Shown here one piece after another: positions 34,438-42,842 of a stretch of DNA of 64,000 nucleotides. Origin of the DNA: Terrabacter sp. Root181 (GTDB lineage Bacteria > Actinomycetota > Actinomycetes > Actinomycetales > Dermatophilaceae); the NCBI RefSeq assembly GCF_001428505.1, contig NZ_LMHU01000005.1, positions 310,001 to 374,000 on the forward strand. Reading direction: 5' to 3'. A program made the translations under genes and the position numbers. The stretch's first letter is position 1; every line of letters starts with the position of its first letter. The notes beneath the pieces were generated by a model that did not search any database, was not told where the DNA came from, and saw only the letters and a program-made list of their open reading frames with translations.

Positions 34438-35367
34438 ATGACCCTCGAGGAGACGTCGCGGCCCTTTCGGTTCGGCCTGGTGACAACGGGCGGAACCGAG
34501 GAGTCGAAGACCGCCTGGACCTCTTACGCGCGACGCGTGGAGGACCTCGGGTTCGATGTGCTGCAGGTCGCTGACCACTTTCACAACTCCACCGTGTGCA
34601 CTCCGAGACTTGCGGCGGCAGCAGCCGTGACGTCAACGTTGCGGGTTGGCTCCTACGTCTACGACAACGACTTCCGGCACCCCGTGCTGCTGGCTCGCGA
34701 GGCCGCAGAGATCGACCGCTTGTCCGGTGGCCGGATGGAGCTCGGCATCGGGGCCGGGTGGTCCCGCTCGGAGTACGAGATGGTCGGAATTCCCTTCGAT
34801 GAGGGCGCTGTCCGAGCTTCCCGGTACGAGGAAGCGGTGGAGATCGTCCGCCGTCTCCACCACGGCGAGACGCTGGACTGGGTGGGCGGGCACTATCGGC
34901 TGAACGGGTGCGAGCTGACCGTCGAGCCGGTGCAACGACCCATCCCCCTGCTTCTCGGTGGCGGAGGCCCACGCATGACGAGACTGGCGGCTCGGTGGGC
35001 GGACACCGTGGCGTTCGTTCCGAAGTCTCTGCCGGGTGGTGGGCTGGATCCCGCGGAGTTCTCCCAGAGCGCCTTCGACCACAAGATCAGCGTGCTGGAA
35101 GCGGCATTGCAGGAGCGATCCACGAAGCCGCCCGAGCGCGCGGCTCTCGTCTTCGGCATCCACGGGTCCAGCGACGAGATACCCCTCGAGGACTGGACCT
35201 CCCGAGAGGTTGCCTCGACCAGCCCCTACTACCTGGTCGGGGACACAGCCCGGGTCGTGGACGAGCTCCTCACGCGACGGGACCTCTGGGGGATCAGCCA
35301 CTGGACGTTCTGGGAAGAGGACATCGACGCCGCCGCAGCGATCGTCGAACAGCTGCGCGGTCAGTGA
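34438..35367 (+). CDS. LLM-class F420-dependent oxidoreductase
   Basis: This 309-residue protein has a luciferase-like TIM barrel: LGFDVLQVADHF, RVGSYVYDNDFRHPVLLAREAAEIDRL (shortened: the His-Pro of strand 3), MELGIGAGW and PIPLLLGGGGPRM, matching the F420-dependent MSMEG_2516-type subfamily. It would use F420 or F420H2 to oxidise or reduce an unknown substrate. TACTCT at 34427-34432 lies 5 nt before the ATG with no ribosome site, so the mRNA is probably leaderless. Confidence 0.9.
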   Translation: MTLEETSRPFRFGLVTTGGTEESKTAWTSYARRVEDLGFDVLQVADHFHNSTVCTPRLAAAAAVTSTLRVGSYVYDNDFRHPVLLAREAAEIDRLSGGRMELGIGAGWSRSEYEMVGIPFDEGAVRASRYEEAVEIVRRLHHGETLDWVGGHYRLNGCELTVEPVQRPIPLLLGGGGPRMTRLAARWADTVAFVPKSLPGGGLDPAEFSQSAFDHKISVLEAALQERSTKPPERAALVFGIHGSSDEIPLEDWTSREVASTSPYYLVGDTARVVDELLTRRDLWGISHWTFWEEDIDAAAAIVEQLRGQ

Positions 35368-35622
35368 GGGGCGCCAGATCTGCGAACGGCAGATGGCGAG
35401 AAATGCGACGCACCTCAACTCAGCATGCGCCGACCGGGAGGATCGGCAGGTTCGTGGCGGAAGACGCATGCCTTCGCATGGTGAAGCGCGCGGGTGGAAC
35501 TCGCGGCTGACCCATCCCCCACGGTGCCGCTCCCGCAACTGGCACACCGTGTCCCGGACCCGTGCTGCCAGCTGCGCCAGTCGACCCAGCTGCGAGCGCG
35601 AGTCCCTCCGGCGGGGGAGCGG

Positions 35623-36234
35623 CTACGTCTCGGGCCCGTACGTCGCGAACTCCGGCTCACCCGTGACATCGAAGGTGAGCACCGACAGGCCGCTTGGCGT
35701 CGTTTGATGGCTGACGAGTTTCAGACCGGCCGGCGGCCCGTCGTCCGGGAAGAGACGTCGCCCCTGGCCCAGCACTACCGGGGCGACGACGAGCCGAAGG
35801 GTGTCGACCAGTCCAGCTGCCAAGACCGAGCGAGCCAGCCGGGCGCTGCCATGAATCTGCAGTTCCCGACCTGGCTGCTGCTTCAGTTCGGCTACCTGCG
35901 TGGGGAGGTCGCCCGACAGGATCTTGGTCGGCCTCCAAACGGGCTGGGTCGGGCCGTGGGACGCCACGTACTTCGGCAGGGCGTTCATGATGCCGCCGAA
36001 GGGATGGTCGGTCATCTGCGGCCAGTCGCGCGCGAAGTTCCGATAGGTACGTCGACCGAGCAGCAATCCGTCCGCCTCGCCGAGCCAGTTCCCAACCAGC
36101 TCGAGAAACGGCTCGTCGACGTACGGCGCGAACCAGCCGCCGCGGGTGAACCCGTCGCTCGTGTCCTCGTCGGGAGACCCCGGCCCCTGAGACACGCCGT
36201 CGAGCGTGAGGAACTCCTGGACGACCAGCCGCAT
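35623..36234 (-). CDS. Dihydrofolate reductase family protein, third copy
   Basis: This 203-residue RibD_C/DHFR-like protein has VVQEFLTLDGVSQGPGS, GLLLGRRTYRNFA, ELQIHGSARLARSVL and VVLGQGRRLFPDDG. It is close in style to the YyaP/YwjB-type reductases often found beside regulators. AAGGTGAG precedes ATG 36234. It is convergent with the LLM oxidoreductase; the 255 nt between them show nothing I can name. Confidence 0.9.
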   Translation of the reverse strand: MRLVVQEFLTLDGVSQGPGSPDEDTSDGFTRGGWFAPYVDEPFLELVGNWLGEADGLLLGRRTYRNFARDWPQMTDHPFGGIMNALPKYVASHGPTQPVWRPTKILSGDLPTQVAELKQQPGRELQIHGSARLARSVLAAGLVDTLRLVVAPVVLGQGRRLFPDDGPPAGLKLVSHQTTPSGLSVLTFDVTGEPEFATYGPET

Positions 36235-36562
36235 CAGCTACTCACCTTCGCCGTTCCCGGGCGTTGGTCCGCCCTCGGGTCTCCGCCAAATCTGCCGAAC
36301 CGGCACCCTGGTGTCCAGCAAACAGCCACCGATCCCACTCGCACTCCAAGAAGAGGACAGGCCCGCTCGTCGCCGCCCCGGGGGCCGGGAGTCTTCCTCG
36401 CGGGCGGGCGGTCTGACCTAGCCATGGTTGTGCTCGCTCGCGGCAGCGTGTTCCGTCCCGATCACGACGGGTCCTGCATTTCGCGACGGCCTCGGCCCGC
36501 CCTTGGCTCGACCGGGCTGGTGCGTGGGTCCACACTGAGTTTCCGTGGAGGGGGCTGATGGC
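36235..36562. other. Intergenic region, DHFR-family / DUF4037
   Basis: These 328 nt separate divergent genes. No gene, repeat or clear promoter could be supported; a 44-codon frame at 36424-36558 looks random. Confidence 0.4.
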
Positions 36563-37573
36563 GTGTCGGAGTTTGTTCCGGGGGCGGTGCTGAGCCGGCG
36601 GTTGTACGACGAGGTCGTGCGGCCCCTTCTGAGCGCCAACTTCCCTGACCTGCCGCACTCTGCGGCGCTGCTCGGCCGCGGGTCGGAGGTGCTCGGCTTC
36701 GACGACGAGATGTCGACCGACCACGACTGGAAGCCGCGTGTTCTGGTCTTCCTCGCCGAGCAGGACGAGCCGCGCCATGGCGCCGCGGTCCGGGAGGCGC
36801 TGGAGCGGGATCTACCGCCGACCTTCGCTGGTCACCCGATCGGCTACGAGGTCCACACCGTCCGCGGTTACGTCCGGCAGCAGCTGGAGCTGGACATGGC
36901 CCGCGACATCGAGCCGCGCGACTGGCTGACACTGCCCGAGCACGGGCTGCGCATGTTCACCTCGGGGGTCGTCTTTCACGACGAGGTCGGCCTGCAGGCG
37001 GCGCGAGACCGTCTGGCCTACTACCCCCACGACGTCTGGCTGTACCTGCTGCTCGCCGGCTGGTGGCGCGTCCACCCCGAGATGAACCTGGTCGGCAGAG
37101 CCGGAGCCGCGGGCGACGAGCTGGGCTCCTCGGTGATCGGGTCGCGTCTTGTCTCGGATCTCATGCGGCTCGCCTTCCTGATGGAACGGCAGTACGCGCC
37201 GTACTCGAAATGGTTCGGAACGGCCTTCTCCCGCCTTGCGTGTGGCTCGGAGCTGACGCCCGTCCTGTGGGACGTCGGGCGCGCGCAGGCCTGGCAGGAC
37301 CGCGAAGCGGCGCTGATGACGGCGTACCAGCGGCTGGCGGAGATGCACGACGCGCTCGGCCTGACCGCTCCCGTGACGACCAAGGTCGTGCAGCTGTGGG
37401 ACCGACCCTTCAAGGTCGCCTGGGCCGACATCCCCGACCTGCTCCTCCCTGTGATCCAGGACCCAGCCGTCGTGAGCATTGCGCAGAGATGGCCGGTCGG
37501 CCCCGTCGACCAGTTCCGCGAGCTGATCTGGACACCGAAGAACCGACCCCTGCTGTTGCGTCTCTTCGACTAG
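36563..37573 (+). CDS. DUF4037 nucleotidyltransferase-fold protein
   Basis: This 336-residue protein has an N-terminal nucleotidyltransferase-like core: LLGRGSEVLGFDDE followed by STDHDWKPRVLVFL, where the Asp-x-Asp pair would bind metal. A helical C-terminal domain of the DUF4037 type has DRLAYYPHDVWLYLLLAGWWR and ERQYAPYSKWFGTAF. It could be a small-molecule or antibiotic nucleotidyltransferase; the substrate is unknown. GTG 36563 is chosen because GGAGGGGG lies 8 nt upstream; GTG 36545 lacks a site. Confidence 0.87.
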   Translation: MSEFVPGAVLSRRLYDEVVRPLLSANFPDLPHSAALLGRGSEVLGFDDEMSTDHDWKPRVLVFLAEQDEPRHGAAVREALERDLPPTFAGHPIGYEVHTVRGYVRQQLELDMARDIEPRDWLTLPEHGLRMFTSGVVFHDEVGLQAARDRLAYYPHDVWLYLLLAGWWRVHPEMNLVGRAGAAGDELGSSVIGSRLVSDLMRLAFLMERQYAPYSKWFGTAFSRLACGSELTPVLWDVGRAQAWQDREAALMTAYQRLAEMHDALGLTAPVTTKVVQLWDRPFKVAWADIPDLLLPVIQDPAVVSIAQRWPVGPVDQFRELIWTPKNRPLLLRLFD

Positions 37574-37673
37574 GGCGCCCCAACCGATCAGCTGCCCGGA
37601 AGGGCGGGCGCCCAGGTCCGCACGCCCGGCAGGCGGTGGTGTGGCTCGCCTTCGTCCGGGCGGCGGCGGGCCG

Positions 37674-38084
37674 CTACAAGCCGAGCTGATGGTCCACCGA
37701 GCCGTCGACGGTGAGCACGATGAGCGGGCTGTGCAGGAGCATGTCCGGCACGTCGGTGCGACCCCATCGCCGGGCGGCCGCCTCGATGAGGGGCCGGCGT
37801 TCGTCGGGGTCGGTGACGACTCGGGCCGTCGCGGGCACGTCCACGACGACCGACTGCTTCATGTGAACGATGACGTGGGGGTCGGCCTCGATGTTGTAGA
37901 TCCAGTCGCGCTTACGGTCAGCCCGGGGCATTCCGGTGATGAACAGCTGGCCGTGGTCGTTGTGCAGGAAGATCTCGATGCGCCGCGGTCGACGGGTCCG
38001 CCGGCCCGTCGTCGTCAGATCGATGATCTGACTTTCGTTCAACGCCGTTCGGGTGGCTTCATCCAGCGAACGCTCGGGGTCCAT
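37674..38084 (-). CDS. DDN-type F420-binding nitroreductase family protein, copy 1
   Basis: The protein has 136 residues. LTTTGRRTRRPRRIEIFLHN and RDWIYNIEADPHVIVHM are the core of the deazaflavin-dependent nitroreductase (split beta-barrel) family, which uses F420H2. GAGAGGA lies 7 nt before ATG 38084; the open frame runs further up to 38321 without homology. Lys and Arg residues around the barrel fit F420 phosphate binding. Its natural substrate is unknown. Confidence 0.85.
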   Translation of the reverse strand: MDPERSLDEATRTALNESQIIDLTTTGRRTRRPRRIEIFLHNDHGQLFITGMPRADRKRDWIYNIEADPHVIVHMKQSVVVDVPATARVVTDPDERRPLIEAAARRWGRTDVPDMLLHSPLIVLTVDGSVDHQLGL

Positions 38085-38242
38085 GGCGCGATCCTCTCGA
38101 CTGAACCGTCCCGGCCATTCTATGGAGGGCGGCGGGCGCCGCGAAGGCCGTGGTCCGGGCGCGGCGATGTGATGCAGGTCCATGGCTACCTGCCAGCCGT
38201 GGAGCCGGCCTTCCTGTCGGTGGGCGATGACAGGATGGCCGT

Positions 38243-38845
38243 ATGTCCGACGATGAGACGCCGGAGGAGCTGGCCGGCCAGCCGGTGATCTCGTTCGCCA
38301 CTGTCTCCGACTGCGAGGCATGGTTCGCCGAGCACCACTCCGACCACCGCGGCTTCTGGCTCAAGATCGGGAAGGTGGGCGCGGCGGAGACGGTCAGCTA
38401 CCCGGAGGCGCTCGAGGTCGCCCTCTGCCACGGCTGGATCGACGGGCAGAAGCGGGGATATGACGAGACGTACTGGTTGCAGCGCTTCACCCCACGCGGA
38501 CCGCGGAGCAAATGGTCGCAGACCAACCGGGACAAGGCCGAGGCGCTGATAAAGTCCGGTCGCATGCGGCCGACCGGGCAGGCGCAGGTCGACGCGGCGA
38601 AGGCGGACGGCCGGTGGGCGGCGGCCTACGCGGGCCAGAAGAGCGCGACCGTCCCCGATGACCTGGCCGCCGCGCTCGCCGCCGACCCGCAGGCCAGAGC
38701 GTTCTTCGAGACACTCAACGGCGCCAACCGCTATGCGATCCTCTATCGCGTTCACGACGCGAAGAAGCCAGAGACCCGGGCCGCGCGCATCGCGAACCGT
38801 CCACTGACTGCTGGCCGGATTCGACGCTGCGTCCCGGCGGTGTGA
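38243..38845 (+). CDS. YdeI/OmpD-associated family protein with aberrant C-terminus
   Basis: This 200-residue protein has family features: AWFAEHHSDHRGFWLKIGK, ALEVALCHGWIDGQK, FTPRGPRSKWSQTNRDKAEAL (abridged: the Arg-Pro-Lys-Trp-Ser core) and FFETLNGANRYAILYRV. Homologues normally end soon after the RAARRI helix in a short conserved tail; here the last 17 residues (from NRPLTAG) look unlike it, so the 3' end may be shifted or replaced. The region 38669-38850 is duplicated at 42001-42177. CAGGAT ends 6 nt before the ATG, so it may be leaderless. Confidence 0.83.
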   Translation: MSDDETPEELAGQPVISFATVSDCEAWFAEHHSDHRGFWLKIGKVGAAETVSYPEALEVALCHGWIDGQKRGYDETYWLQRFTPRGPRSKWSQTNRDKAEALIKSGRMRPTGQAQVDAAKADGRWAAAYAGQKSATVPDDLAAALAADPQARAFFETLNGANRYAILYRVHDAKKPETRAARIANRPLTAGRIRRCVPAV

Positions 38846-38850
38846 CGCAC
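38669..38850 (+). repeat. Parent copy of a 180-bp duplication (3' end of ydeI-like gene)
   Basis: It matches 42001-42177 at over 90%, including 98 identical bases (38699-38796 against 42031-42128). It covers the last third of the ydeI-like coding region and a few bases beyond the stop. Confidence 0.93.
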
Positions 38851-38876
38851 TCACCGTCGCAGACAAGCGTGACGGC

Positions 38877-39647
38877 TCAGGGCAGGCGCTTCTCGATCCG
38901 GGTCCACCCGGTCCAACCGCGCTCGGCGATCAGCTCCCGCAGCCGCGCGACGGCGGGGTGGGCGGCATCGGCGAACGAGTCCATCAGGCGGATGAACGCC
39001 GCGTCCGGCATCTGCTCGTCCTGTCGGTCCAGCTCGCCGCCGGCCGCTGCCTCCTCGAGCAGCTCGCTCATCAGGTCGGCCGTCTCACGCAGCAGCTCCT
39101 CGTCCTGCCAGTCCTCTGCGATCCGACCGATGAGTCGGTAGAGCTGGACGACCCTCGGGTTGGCCAGCTGGGCCGTCTTTTCGGCCATGAGCGCCGGGAT
39201 CGCTTCTGGCCATCGCGCCGCCATCAGGATCCAGGCATCTCGCTCGGGCTCGATGACCGCCTCCGAGGCTCCGGTGGCACGCAGCCGGTCCAGGTAGTCG
39301 ACCACGTCCTTCGGGAGCGCCAACGAGTCACCGGAGCCCAGCAGCGCGATGCGCCGGCGGTGCTCCTGAAGCGCGCGGATCTGCGCACGTAGCTGCTGGT
39401 CGATGTGGGCGGTCGCATCGGCGAACGTCTCCGGGTCAGCGTCGAGCAGCTCGCGGACCCGGGCGAGCGGGACGCCGGCGTCGGCCAGGGTGCGGATCCG
39501 GATGAGTCGCACCACCGCGGCGGCGTCGTAGGTGCGGTAGCCGGAGGCGTCGCGTTCCGGTTCCGGGAGCAGTCCGATGTGGTGGTAGTGCCGCACTGCG
39601 CGAATGGTCACCCCGGCGTAGGACGCCAGCTGTCCGATCGTCAGCAT
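38877..39647 (-). CDS. MerR-family transcriptional regulator
   Basis: The protein has 256 residues. The N-terminal MerR helix-turn-helix is LTIGQLASYAGVTIRAVRHYHHIGLL, quoted here only by its ends LTIGQLA and HHIGLLPEP, followed by GYRTYDAAAV and a dimerisation coiled coil. The C-terminal half (about 120-256) is a helical effector-binding region with no Cys cluster, so a metal sensor is unlikely and a drug- or hydrophobe-sensing role is possible. Its target is unknown; it is convergent with the ydeI-like gene and downstream of the glycosyltransferase. Confidence 0.9.
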   Translation of the reverse strand: MLTIGQLASYAGVTIRAVRHYHHIGLLPEPERDASGYRTYDAAAVVRLIRIRTLADAGVPLARVRELLDADPETFADATAHIDQQLRAQIRALQEHRRRIALLGSGDSLALPKDVVDYLDRLRATGASEAVIEPERDAWILMAARWPEAIPALMAEKTAQLANPRVVQLYRLIGRIAEDWQDEELLRETADLMSELLEEAAAGGELDRQDEQMPDAAFIRLMDSFADAAHPAVARLRELIAERGWTGWTRIEKRLP

Positions 39648-39840
39648 GGCCTCAGCCTGCCCGAAGCAGACACTGCGTCACCAGTCCAGGGGGTGCGGAT
39701 TGAGCGGAGGGCTCAGCCGTCCACGAGAAGACTGCCGAGGTCGTGAACGGTCGATGTCACCCGGCTGGCCCGACAGGCCGGGGTGTCGCAGCAGTGCGCC
39801 GACCGACCAGTTGGCGCCACGTGCGTGCACCGGCCGATCA

Positions 39841-40956
39841 CTACTCTGGGGCCTGAGTCCGCCGCCGGGTGGGTCGTTCCTCATGGGTGAGCCGCCGGTA
39901 GGTGTCGGCGTAGTACGGCGCGATCCGCTCGGGGCTGAAGCGTTCGGCGTAGATGCGCCCCGGTCCCGGGTCGGGGACCCCGCGACCGTGCAGGAGTTCG
40001 TCGATGGCGCGTGCAAGCTTTTCGGGGTCCTCGGACGGGACGAGCACACCGCGGCCCTGCCCCAAGGTCACGGGCAGCCCTTCTACGGCGCTGCCAACGA
40101 CCGGCACCCCCAGGCCCAGTGCGAGGACGGCACTCTGTGACCAGGCTTCCTCCCGGGACGGGACGACGTGCACGCTGGCTCCGGCGATGTAGGAGCCGGG
40201 CGAGCGCACCCATCCCGGCAGGTGTATCCGATCGGCCAGGCCCAGGGCGCGAGACCGGGCGGTGAGGGACTCCCGCAACGGACCATCACCGAGCAGCAGC
40301 GTTGCCGGCGGATCGGGAAGCATCGCCAGCGCCTCGAGCAGGACGTCGGGACCCTTCTCGGGGTGCAGGCGCCCGGCGAAGGTCACTCTGGGGCAGGGCA
40401 GCCCGGGCAGCGCCCGTGCATCGAAACCCTCGATGATGGAGCGTCCCTCGAGCAGCCGCCCCGCCGGGACGCCGAGCGAGACGGCGAAGGCGCGGGCAGC
40501 GGGGCCGTGGGTGAAGAAGGCCGCAAGGCGTCCGGCGGCGGCGCGAGCCTGGGTGACATGGTCGCCGTACGGCCAGGTCACGGCGTTGTGCTCGGACGCG
40601 ACGAGCGGGACTCCGTCGGGCACGGCCGCCGCCGCCGCCCACCAGGCCCCGAACATGTGGGCGTGGACAAGGTCGGCGTCTGCCAGGCGGGAACGCAGCC
40701 ATTCGGCGAAGTCGGTCGACGGCACCCATTGCAGATGTGCGTTCCGGGCGAAGGTCTCGACGGGCACGCCGAAGGCGGTCGCGAGGGCGATCCCTTCATC
40801 GGTGGCGTCCCCGGCGTAGAGGCGGGTGACGAATCCTTCGGAGCGCAAGGCGGCGGACAGTCGCAGGGCAGAGAGCTGGGCCCCGCCCCGCTCCAGTACT
40901 CCGATGACCCGGGCGATGGTGAGCGGCCGGCGGCCGGTCGATGGCCCGTCAGCCAT
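39841..40956 (-). CDS. GT4-family glycosyltransferase
   Basis: This 371-residue GT-B protein has N-terminal VIGVLERGGAQLSALRLSAAL, VHAHMFGAWW, and C-terminal VTFAGRLHPEKGPDVLLEAL, LLLGDGPLRE and HVVPSREEAWSQSAVLALG. The second Glu of the usual E-x7-E motif is not conserved. It probably transfers a nucleotide sugar onto a surface glycan or lipid. ATG 40956 overlaps the upstream methyltransferase by 8 nt; a longer frame to 41091 is rejected. Confidence 0.88.
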   Translation of the reverse strand: MADGPSTGRRPLTIARVIGVLERGGAQLSALRLSAALRSEGFVTRLYAGDATDEGIALATAFGVPVETFARNAHLQWVPSTDFAEWLRSRLADADLVHAHMFGAWWAAAAAVPDGVPLVASEHNAVTWPYGDHVTQARAAAGRLAAFFTHGPAARAFAVSLGVPAGRLLEGRSIIEGFDARALPGLPCPRVTFAGRLHPEKGPDVLLEALAMLPDPPATLLLGDGPLRESLTARSRALGLADRIHLPGWVRSPGSYIAGASVHVVPSREEAWSQSAVLALGLGVPVVGSAVEGLPVTLGQGRGVLVPSEDPEKLARAIDELLHGRGVPDPGPGRIYAERFSPERIAPYYADTYRRLTHEERPTRRRTQAPE

Positions 40957-41686
40957 GGCCGCCGCCCGGGCCCTCGGCGGCCATCCGGGCCACCGCGACA
41001 CCCCCGCTCTCGAGGCTGCGGTCGAAGGCGAGCCCGGTCTCTTGCTCCCAGCGGCGCAGTACCTCCTGCTCACCGGGACGTTCGACGTCATCGAGAACGA
41101 CGGTGGCGCCCGGGGTCAGGCGGCTCTCGAGGACCGGCAGGGCGGGGTAGCGGCTCAAGCCGTGGCCGGCGGCATGCGCGGGTGGGCCGTCCACCAGCAG
41201 CAGGTCGATGGGATCGGTCCCCAAGGCTTCGCCCAGTCCCTGGGCCAGGGCTGCCTCGTCGTACCAGCTCATGCCGGACTCGGCGCGGGGATGCGGCAAC
41301 AGGGGCGCCTGAACGATCGTGACGTCGGCCCCGACGCCTTCGCGGTCGAGCTGAGCGCGCACCCACCGGGCCCAGAGCGGGTCGTGCTCGACGCTCGCGA
41401 TCAGGAAGCCACCGTGCGGTGGGCGCTGGGTCATCAGGCGGGCCAGGAGAACGGTACTGATCCCGCTGCCGAGCTCGACGATGCGGCGCCGTTCGTTCAA
41501 GACGATGTCGTTGCAGACGGTTACGAGCCCGGCGGGTCGCATCGCGCCCGAACCCCAGGGCAGGTACGGGCCGGAAAGTGCGGTGAGCGCATGCATGGCG
41601 GCCGCGTCGGAGAAGCCACGACCTGTCGGAGTCGAGGAACTGGTCGCGGCCACAGACTGACCGTAGCGCTTGGTGACCGCCCCCAC
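40949..41686 (-). CDS. Class I SAM-dependent methyltransferase
   Basis: This 245-residue protein has the SAM-binding glycine motif RRIVELGSGISTVLLARLM near residue 67, quoted by its core VELGSGIS, the acidic loop VEHDPLW and the LLLVDGPPAH strand typical of sugar or small-molecule O-methyltransferases. It is read from GTG 41686 with only a weak ribosome site, so the start is uncertain. Overlap with the glycosyltransferase suggests joint action on a glycan or glycoside. Confidence 0.83.
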   Translation of the reverse strand: MGAVTKRYGQSVAATSSSTPTGRGFSDAAAMHALTALSGPYLPWGSGAMRPAGLVTVCNDIVLNERRRIVELGSGISTVLLARLMTQRPPHGGFLIASVEHDPLWARWVRAQLDREGVGADVTIVQAPLLPHPRAESGMSWYDEAALAQGLGEALGTDPIDLLLVDGPPAHAAGHGLSRYPALPVLESRLTPGATVVLDDVERPGEQEVLRRWEQETGLAFDRSLESGGVAVARMAAEGPGGGHG

Positions 41687-42000
41687 TCCGGCTCTACGTC
41701 ATCGATCAGCGCAACCTCGACGAGCCCGTTCACCGATTGCAGTCAGACGACTACTGCAACGGTCTCAGCTCTCGGCACGTCCGGAGCAGGACAGGCGCCC
41801 GCCTTGCGGCGGTGCGACGCCCGCGGTCAACGCCCTCGTTAGTGACATGGACGGAGATCTCGTCCTCCGCGCGGCATGCCCGGACACGCTACGGCTGGGA
41901 GTGGTTCGCATGGCGACGCCCTTGAATCCACAGGAAACCTGGGCTCAGTCCTGGAGACGGCTATCCGGACTTCGCCAAGGACCGTCCAGGCCTGGTCCCC
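41687..42000. other. Intergenic region left of the ydeI fragment
   Basis: This region of about 310 nt has no gene I can support. The base pattern lacks the third-position GC periodicity of neighbours. The last 40 nt run into a frame (GYPDFAKDRPGL) that continues into the ydeI-like fragment and may be remnant coding sequence from elsewhere. Confidence 0.4.
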
Positions 42001-42195
42001 GCCGCGCTCGCGGCCGACCTGCAGGCCAGGGCGTTCTTCGAGACACTCAACGGCGCCAACCGCTATGCGATCCTCTATCGCGTTCACGACGCGAAGAAGC
42101 CAGAGACCCGGGCCGCGCGCATCGCGAAACTGACTGGCGGCCGGATTCGACGCTGCGGTCGCGGCCGTGGGACGCACCCTGACACCGGCGACTGA
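41959..42195 (+). pseudogene. Truncated second copy of the ydeI-like gene
   Basis: In frame, this reads AADLQARAFFETLNGANRYA and onward, identical to residues about 150-185 of the intact gene at 38243, then diverges after a 6-nt deletion and ends at TGA 42195. There is no start codon or N-terminal two-thirds. The 98-nt stretch of perfect identity implies a recent copying or recombination event. Confidence 0.85.
42001..42177 (+). repeat. Daughter copy of the 180-bp duplication
   Basis: Partner of 38669-38850, in the same orientation, 3.3 kb apart, with three substitutions near the left end, a 6-nt deletion and more changes near the right end. Confidence 0.93.
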
Positions 42196-42268
42196 AGCGG
42201 ATCTGGCGGCGCCGCGGGGCATCGATGCTTGGCAGAGGTGTCATGTGATCGTGTGGCACTATCGCCGG

Positions 42269-42679
42269 ATGCTGCGACTCACCGACTTCATCATCGACTG
42301 CCCGGACACGATGGAGCTGGCAGCCTTCTACTCGGAGGTGACGGGTCGCCCGGTCAAGGAGGGCAGCCACGGCCACTGGGCCGGTATCCGGTTTGGTGAG
42401 ATCGAACTGGCCTTCGTCCCGGTGAAGGACTACCGCCCGCCGCAGTGGCCCGACAACGAGCACCCCAAGCAGTTCCATCTCGACTTCGAGGTCGACGACA
42501 TCGAGGCCGAACAGAGCCGCGTCCTGGCCCTGGGCGCGACCCTGCAGCAGGACTCCATCGGCCCCGACGGCTACGGCTGGCGCGTCTACACCGACCCCGT
42601 CGGCCACCCGTTCTGCCTCTGCCACAACAAGGGAGTCACCTGGACCGACCAGGGCCCCATCTGGCCTGAGGGCGAGTAG
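42269..42679 (+). CDS. VOC/glyoxalase-like protein
   Basis: The protein has 136 residues. Paired beta-alpha-beta modules start LRLTDFIIDCPDTMELAAFY and later HLDFEVDDIEAEQ and YTDPVGHPFCLCH, the hallmark of the vicinal-oxygen-chelate fold, with possible metal His and Glu ligands (FHLDFEV, GHPFCL). It may be a lyase, dioxygenase or drug-binding protein; the subfamily cannot be decided. CACTAT ends 6 nt before ATG 42269, and no Shine-Dalgarno is seen. Confidence 0.87.
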   Translation: MLRLTDFIIDCPDTMELAAFYSEVTGRPVKEGSHGHWAGIRFGEIELAFVPVKDYRPPQWPDNEHPKQFHLDFEVDDIEAEQSRVLALGATLQQDSIGPDGYGWRVYTDPVGHPFCLCHNKGVTWTDQGPIWPEGE

Positions 42680-42831
42680 GGCGGGTCGGACGCAGGTCAC
42701 AGCCATACGCTTGATTGCGGTGAAGAGACAGACCCGCCCGCGCCCCTCGAAGCGCTCTGGATCGACGTCGACCATGAAGCAAGCGTCCAACCCGCAGCCC
42801 AACGCCGCGGTGGCGCCCGAGTCGATCTCGT

Positions 42832-42837
42832 TACAGT
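42832..42837 (+). promoter_or_regulatory. -10 box of a candidate leaderless hydrolase mRNA
   Basis: TACAGT ends 5 nt before the GTG at 42843, with no ribosome-binding sequence between. Confidence 0.4.
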
Positions 42838-42842
42838 CAAGT

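Noticed and set aside
35368-35622. Remnant gene in the gap between the LLM oxidoreductase and the third DHFR-family gene
   Set aside because: A minus-strand frame with LGRLAQLAARVRDTV looks protein-like but is short, lacks a start and resembles no family I can name.
38669-42177. Composite transposon bounded by the 180-bp direct repeats
   Set aside because: The repeats are coding fragments without transposase, terminal inverted repeats or target-site duplication.
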